Shown: positions 60,520-64,000 of the stretch, in pieces | Layout of the letters: each line of letters starts with the position of its first letter | How positions within the stretch are numbered: the first letter of the stretch is position 1 | Source: Alisma plantago-aquatica | Lineage: Eukaryota > Streptophyta > Magnoliopsida > Alismatales > Alismataceae | NCBI GenBank assembly: GCA_963693085.1 | Contig: OY856411.1 | Location: forward strand, 68,623,001-68,687,000 | Length of the DNA: 64,000 nt | Direction of reading: 5' to 3' | Notes under the pieces: generated by a model | What the model was told of the DNA's origin: nothing | What the model saw: only the letters and a program-made list of their open reading frames with translations | The model's database searches: none | Translations under genes and position numbers: made by a program

Positions 60520-61446
60520 TTATGATGCAGGAGTAGTGGAGTCAGCAGCTGCATTGGCCCACGCCGGCTTACCATATTTTTCCCAGCATTTTTCTTCAAT
60601 ATGGTTGGACCGGCCACAGAAGGTACAAAGGCGCTGTCCTGACGGAGGACGCGCACCAGCAGTAGGGGCAGTAGAAGAGGCTCCACGACCAGGAGCATCC
60701 CGTCCTCGTCCTCCACCCAGGGGAGGACGGCTGTCAGTAAAGCGACCACGGCCATGACAACAGCCATGACCAGATGCTGCAACAAGAGCCGAAGAGTCCC
60801 CAACATCAGTAGTCAGAGACGATGAAGACGAAGGCAAACGTTGAAGGCGTTTGTAGGCACTCTGTAGTGACGGCAGAGGGTCACTGGCTAAGATCTGGTC
60901 CACAACTCCAGTGTAGGACTCGTGCAGTCCACAAAGAAACTAGACTAACTGAAGCTCCTGGCGTTGACGCTGCATGGTAGCCAGGTCCGTGGAGAGAGGA
61001 TGATAGGATTCCAGTTCACCCCATAATGCAGTGAAGTCAGAGAAGTAATTCGCAATGTCTGTCCCCGTGAACTGTAGACGTCCCAGCTGCTTGGTGATGT
61101 CAAACACCTTCTTGGGGTTCTGACTATGCGAGTATGTACCGGCGAGCTGATCCCACATCTGCTTCGCCGTAGTTAGGTGAAGAAGTGTGACGCTAATCTT
61201 CTCAATGCTGCTGTTGAGAATCCAGGTCATCACAGTGGAGTCGTCACGAACCTAGTCGTCATACGCCTTCACATCTTTAGCATCAGCGTCCTCTGCGGGT
61301 GCTGGCGGACCAACACGGGTAAGATGAGAGTACTTGCCCTGAGATCTGGCATAGATCGTCATGGAGCAGACCCAATGCGGATAATTGCGCCCATCAAGCT
61401 TCACAGCGGTAACCTGACGGCGGAAGTCATCACTCGAGGACGCCAT
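60520..61446 (-). pseudogene. Copia gag, two stops and a frameshift to pol
   Basis: The likely start is ATG 61446 (MASSSDDFRR). The N-terminal VKLDGRNYPHWVCSM motif, a UBN2-type capsid region (MWDQLAGTYSHSQNPKKVFD), a GRGRD/PGRG basic stretch and a CCHC knuckle (CTFCGRSNHIEEKCW, near 60590-60630) are readable. TAG codons at 61252-61254 and 60940-60942 interrupt it. The frame closes at 60520 and pol continues in another frame, so a one- or two-base indel lies near 60520. Confidence 0.92.
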
Positions 61447-61883
61447 GTGAGCAGTAGGCACAGAAGTAACATGCACGATCAGGCAGGAGACGGTCTATGC
61501 CGTCAGGCAGGCACAGCAGGCACAAAACAACAGAGAAGACCTCTCACATACGGTCTACGTCGAAGCGCAGAACAGAACCCGGTGGCACAACGGCCTACAC
61601 GGGCAGGCAGGCAAAAGACCGAAAAACGATCTACGTCACACCAACTTCAAGCCACCGGACCGCTGTAGAACTTCACGGAGCCAACGTACCGGCGGCTAGG
61701 ACCGCGGAGGCGCACCGCCCCCTGCGGCGGAGTGGGCGCCCGGCCCCGGCGGCGAGCCCGGCGGCTGCTGCTCGACGCGGCGCGGCGCTGCCCGGCGGCG
61801 GCCGGCTGCTGGGCGGCTACGGGCGGCCGGGGGGGGGGGCGGAGAAGAGAGAGAGAGGGGTGGGAGGGTGGCGGCTGGATCTA
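61447..61883 (-). other. GC-rich Copia leader
   Basis: Untranslated leader between primer site and gag. 61680-61860 is about 80% GC with an 11-G run on the plus strand, like the leader of the other minus-strand Copia. Confidence 0.65.
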
Positions 61884-62302
61884 CTGCTCTGATACCATGT
61901 GAAGCACAAAGCAGTTTTGGGAAGCGTAGGGTTGCACAATGTGTGCACCCTCATATATATAACACTGAAACATTTACCGAGAGGTCCACAGATAATATGG
62001 AAATAACAAAACAACTAACAGAATATATAAAACATGAATATATGTTAACATAACCATAACGGGGGCTGAGTTTAATGCGCTCGAAAAAAATGCTTTAGGT
62101 GAGATTTTAACCTGTGCAACTTGTCTACAAATAATATCCCGATACCAATTCAGCTAGAAATTTACTTGAAATTATACCAGAAAATATTCTATATATAGTA
62201 TTTTGGCCATGATATAAATGTATAAATACATGCATCTTGATTTGGGTGTGGGGGGGGCTTCAACCCCAGTTGCCCCCGCCTAGATACGCCCCTGCCCAGA
62301 TA

Positions 62303-63116
62303 TGAGGTTGACTTTGGTAGGAAGATTTTGAAATATATGTAAGCATTTCAATTGGGTTCCAAATTGTCTGCTGCATTTGCCCATTCATGTTCATTCACTC
62401 TGATGTGTGGCTGCTACAGCCCAGCCAGTTGTCACTTTTTACAGTGAAAAGTCCATTTAGGGACGGATAGTAGTACACATATTTTTCTTATAAGGTTATA
62501 ATGGGGATTTTTTGGATAATTGGAATAAGTTCAACATTGAAAGGACTCAACACCTCTGGTTTCCAAGTTAAATTGTCTTTATCAATTAGCTCAACAACAG
62601 TGCTAGGATAAATCCAGTGAAATTCTCTATGACAAAGACAGCAGGCAGCCTGTATGCCAGTTGAGGCTGATTTCACCCTCTATAACATCCAGCCACAAGA
62701 TGCATTTTAGGGTGCTTGTTGCTTCGATCCAAACCATGTTCAGTTTTTACAGCAAACCGAGGTGAGAATGACGTCTTTGTTAATTTGATCCATACGATAA
62801 TTTTATTTTATTTTAGATGATGACTGTTCCTGATTGCTAATATTAGATGGGATTAACCAACTCATTGCGGCATTGATAACCATCTCAGTGTGATTATTAG
62901 TGGCATCTTGGTTGAGATGCAGTTTGGGATGAATTTTGAAGGGTAAATTGTATGGTAGAAAGCACCACTCCATTGCTTTTGTTCCTCCTGCAAAAGAGCA
63001 TTTGTATTTTTTTCTTAGGAATTATATCTGACAAGTTTATTGTAATTTATACTCAAACCTGTAAGTATGACAACAAAGTAATTGTTATTTATACTCAAAT
63101 ATGTAAGTATGAAAAC
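62303..63116 (+). other. Non-TE-like flank, no assigned gene
   Basis: AT-rich sequence with a short frame after the MITE (RYEVDFGRKIL, to TAA near 62341) and an 18-codon piece PVEADFTLYNIQPQDAF near 62658-62710. Neither is recognised. 63037-63116 contains two imperfect copies of a 40-bp repeat built on TTATACTCAAA and GTAAGTATGA. Confidence 0.35.
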
Positions 63117-63279
63117 CAAGGAAGCACAAACACCTTTCTAGGCTGGGGCACTGACACGGACACGACAAATTTCAAAAATGCAGGATACGGACACGACATT
63201 GGATGAGCGAAAAATATTTTATAATATATCCATATATGTGGGTGTATGATGTCTGAACTGGAATTTATTTTTTGTCCAG

Positions 63280-63316
<37 letters not shown>

Positions 63317-63843
63317 CCTATATGCATATCGAGGCGTGTCTTTGTGTGTGTAGTAGAAACAATGTCAAGAAGAAAACTTAACATGTATTTTTTGTAAATA
63401 TATATTACAAAATATTTATATATGAGTTCATGGTACTCATTTAACCAACTGATTAGACCATAATTTGATTCAGAATATCTGATTCAACTTAGACTTTACA
63501 TATTTTTTTTTCAACAAATTTGCTTGTAATTGTGATCAGATCTCAGCTCTATGTTACATTTTCTCAGTAATACGCCATAAACAGTAGCTGTATATTCAAC
63601 TTTTGCATTGTAAAATAGGCTATTACAGAAACATCTAGGCACTGCCCAGCTGTGTTTGGGGTGCAGAAAAAAATCCAAAATGAACTGGTCACGTCCCAGC
63701 CATGTCCAAAACGTTTTGGGCCGTGTCCGGGAAGTGTCCGTGTCCGAGTCCAAAACGTTTTGGGCCGTGTCCAGGAAGTCACTGTGTCCAAAATGTGTCC
63801 GACACGGACACGGGGGCTGTCTAGAAGTGTCCATGCTTCCTTG
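63117..63843. mobile_element. hAT-like MITE, 727 bp
   Basis: Left end CAAGGAAGCACAAACAC and right end GTGTCCATGCTTCCTTG form an inverted repeat that continues imperfectly through a GACACGGACACG-rich zone on both sides. ATGAAAAC (63109-63116) and ATGAGAAC (63844-63851) fit an 8-bp target duplication with one change. No transposase is visible. A (TA)n tract lies at 63284-63314 and two copies of CCAAAACGTTTTGGGCCGTG sit near the right end (63707, 63750). Confidence 0.72.
63284..63314. repeat. (TA)n microsatellite
   Basis: About 15 TA units inside the MITE. Confidence 0.95.
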
Positions 63844-63851
63844 ATGAGAAC

Positions 63852-64000
63852 TAAGATCATAATTGTAAGGATATTATGATCTTAGACCCCTCCTAATTGC
63901 ATGGAATACATGTTACAGCTGGACTGCCTCACAGATTTAACCCATACTATGAGGATAATGATGCTTGGATATAGTGACAATGAGCAATATAAGTTGGATG
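63852..64000 (+). other. Window end, no assigned gene
   Basis: After CCTCACAG at about 63927 a short frame (FNPYYEDNDAW) could be an exon start, but it stops within 45 bases. No call is made. Confidence 0.2.

Larger units (their letters stand above)
57029..62050 (-). mobile_element. Copia element with near-intact pol, minus strand
   Basis: LTRs are 57029-57181 and 61898-62050 (153 bp, 4 differences), with TAACC on both sides (57024-57028, 62051-62055). The primer site TGGTATCAGAGCAG is at 61884-61897 on the minus strand and the polypurine tract lies at 57182-57191. Gag and pol read on the minus strand. It inserted in the hAT MITE. It is related in pol sequence to the Copia at 43092-48181 but has canonical TG...CA ends. 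Confidence 0.96.
56959..62294. mobile_element. hAT-type MITE (about 310 bp net) split by a Copia
   Basis: Terminal inverted repeats CAGGGGCGGATCCAG (56959) and CTAGATACGCCCCTG (ending 62294) match at 13 of 15 positions. They are flanked by an 8-bp target duplication, CCTAGATA (56951-56958) and CCCAGATA (62295-62302), the hAT hallmark. Runs of G lie just inside both ends. There is no transposase. The nested Copia occupies 57029-62050. Confidence 0.88.

Noticed and set aside
1..64000. tRNA or rRNA genes
   Set aside because: The only tRNA-like matches are short primer-binding sites next to LTRs; no cloverleaf or rRNA core sequence was seen.

Overview
The window looks like intergenic, transposon-packed nuclear DNA of a flowering plant. 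Plant-type LTR retrotransposons (Athila-like and chromodomain Ty3/Gypsy, several Ty1/Copia), plant hAT-type MITEs, initiator-Met and Asp tRNA primer sites and U2-type intron borders are all visible. I found no intact host gene, rRNA, tRNA or CRISPR array, and I cannot name the species.

Layout from left to right. 1-8941 is a pol-less Athila-like element: a 5' LTR cut by the window edge, gag-protease, an env-like ORF and a 3' LTR. It abuts a decayed Copia 3' end (8942-9869). Next is a non-TE-like segment (9870-11328) that recurs at 48880-50300. 11329-48675 is one old Tekay-like solo LTR of about 3.1 kb in its own sequence, blown up to 37 kb by nested insertions. Inside it are a 0.55-kb Copia relic, a chromodomain Gypsy, a pol-less Copia-type LARD carrying another 3.1-kb solo LTR, and a minus-strand Copia with TATA-type LTR ends. 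A block of about 15.9 kb (11924-27818) is tandemly duplicated (27819-43155), with its junction inside the LTRs of two different elements. After the duplication, copy A gained a second LARD (17495-19946) and copy B gained a SIRE-like solo LTR (37055-38588).

To the right of the big LTR, putative host exon remnants (50881-51131, 56832-56948) are split by a nearly full-length Copia (51180-56651). A hAT MITE (56959-62294) follows, itself split by a minus-strand Copia with a 1.1-kb-codon open pol (57029-62050). A second hAT-like MITE lies at 63117-63843. Eleven insertions were placed by matching 4-5 bp or 8-bp target-site duplications and LTR ends read directly in the sequence.

The most unusual signal is a 15-bp near-palindrome, GTCGAT-N3-ATCGAC, occurring 36 times as 18 close pairs. 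Each pair can fold into a roughly 15-bp stem with a 4-6 nt loop. The pairs are confined to promoter-like positions of two unrelated retrotransposon classes: the Athila-like LTR, the region just before its env-like ORF, and both LTRs of the Copia at 51180-56651. A second class, 23-bp near-palindromes, is shared by two other unrelated solo LTRs. Divergence figures are my own by-eye counts.
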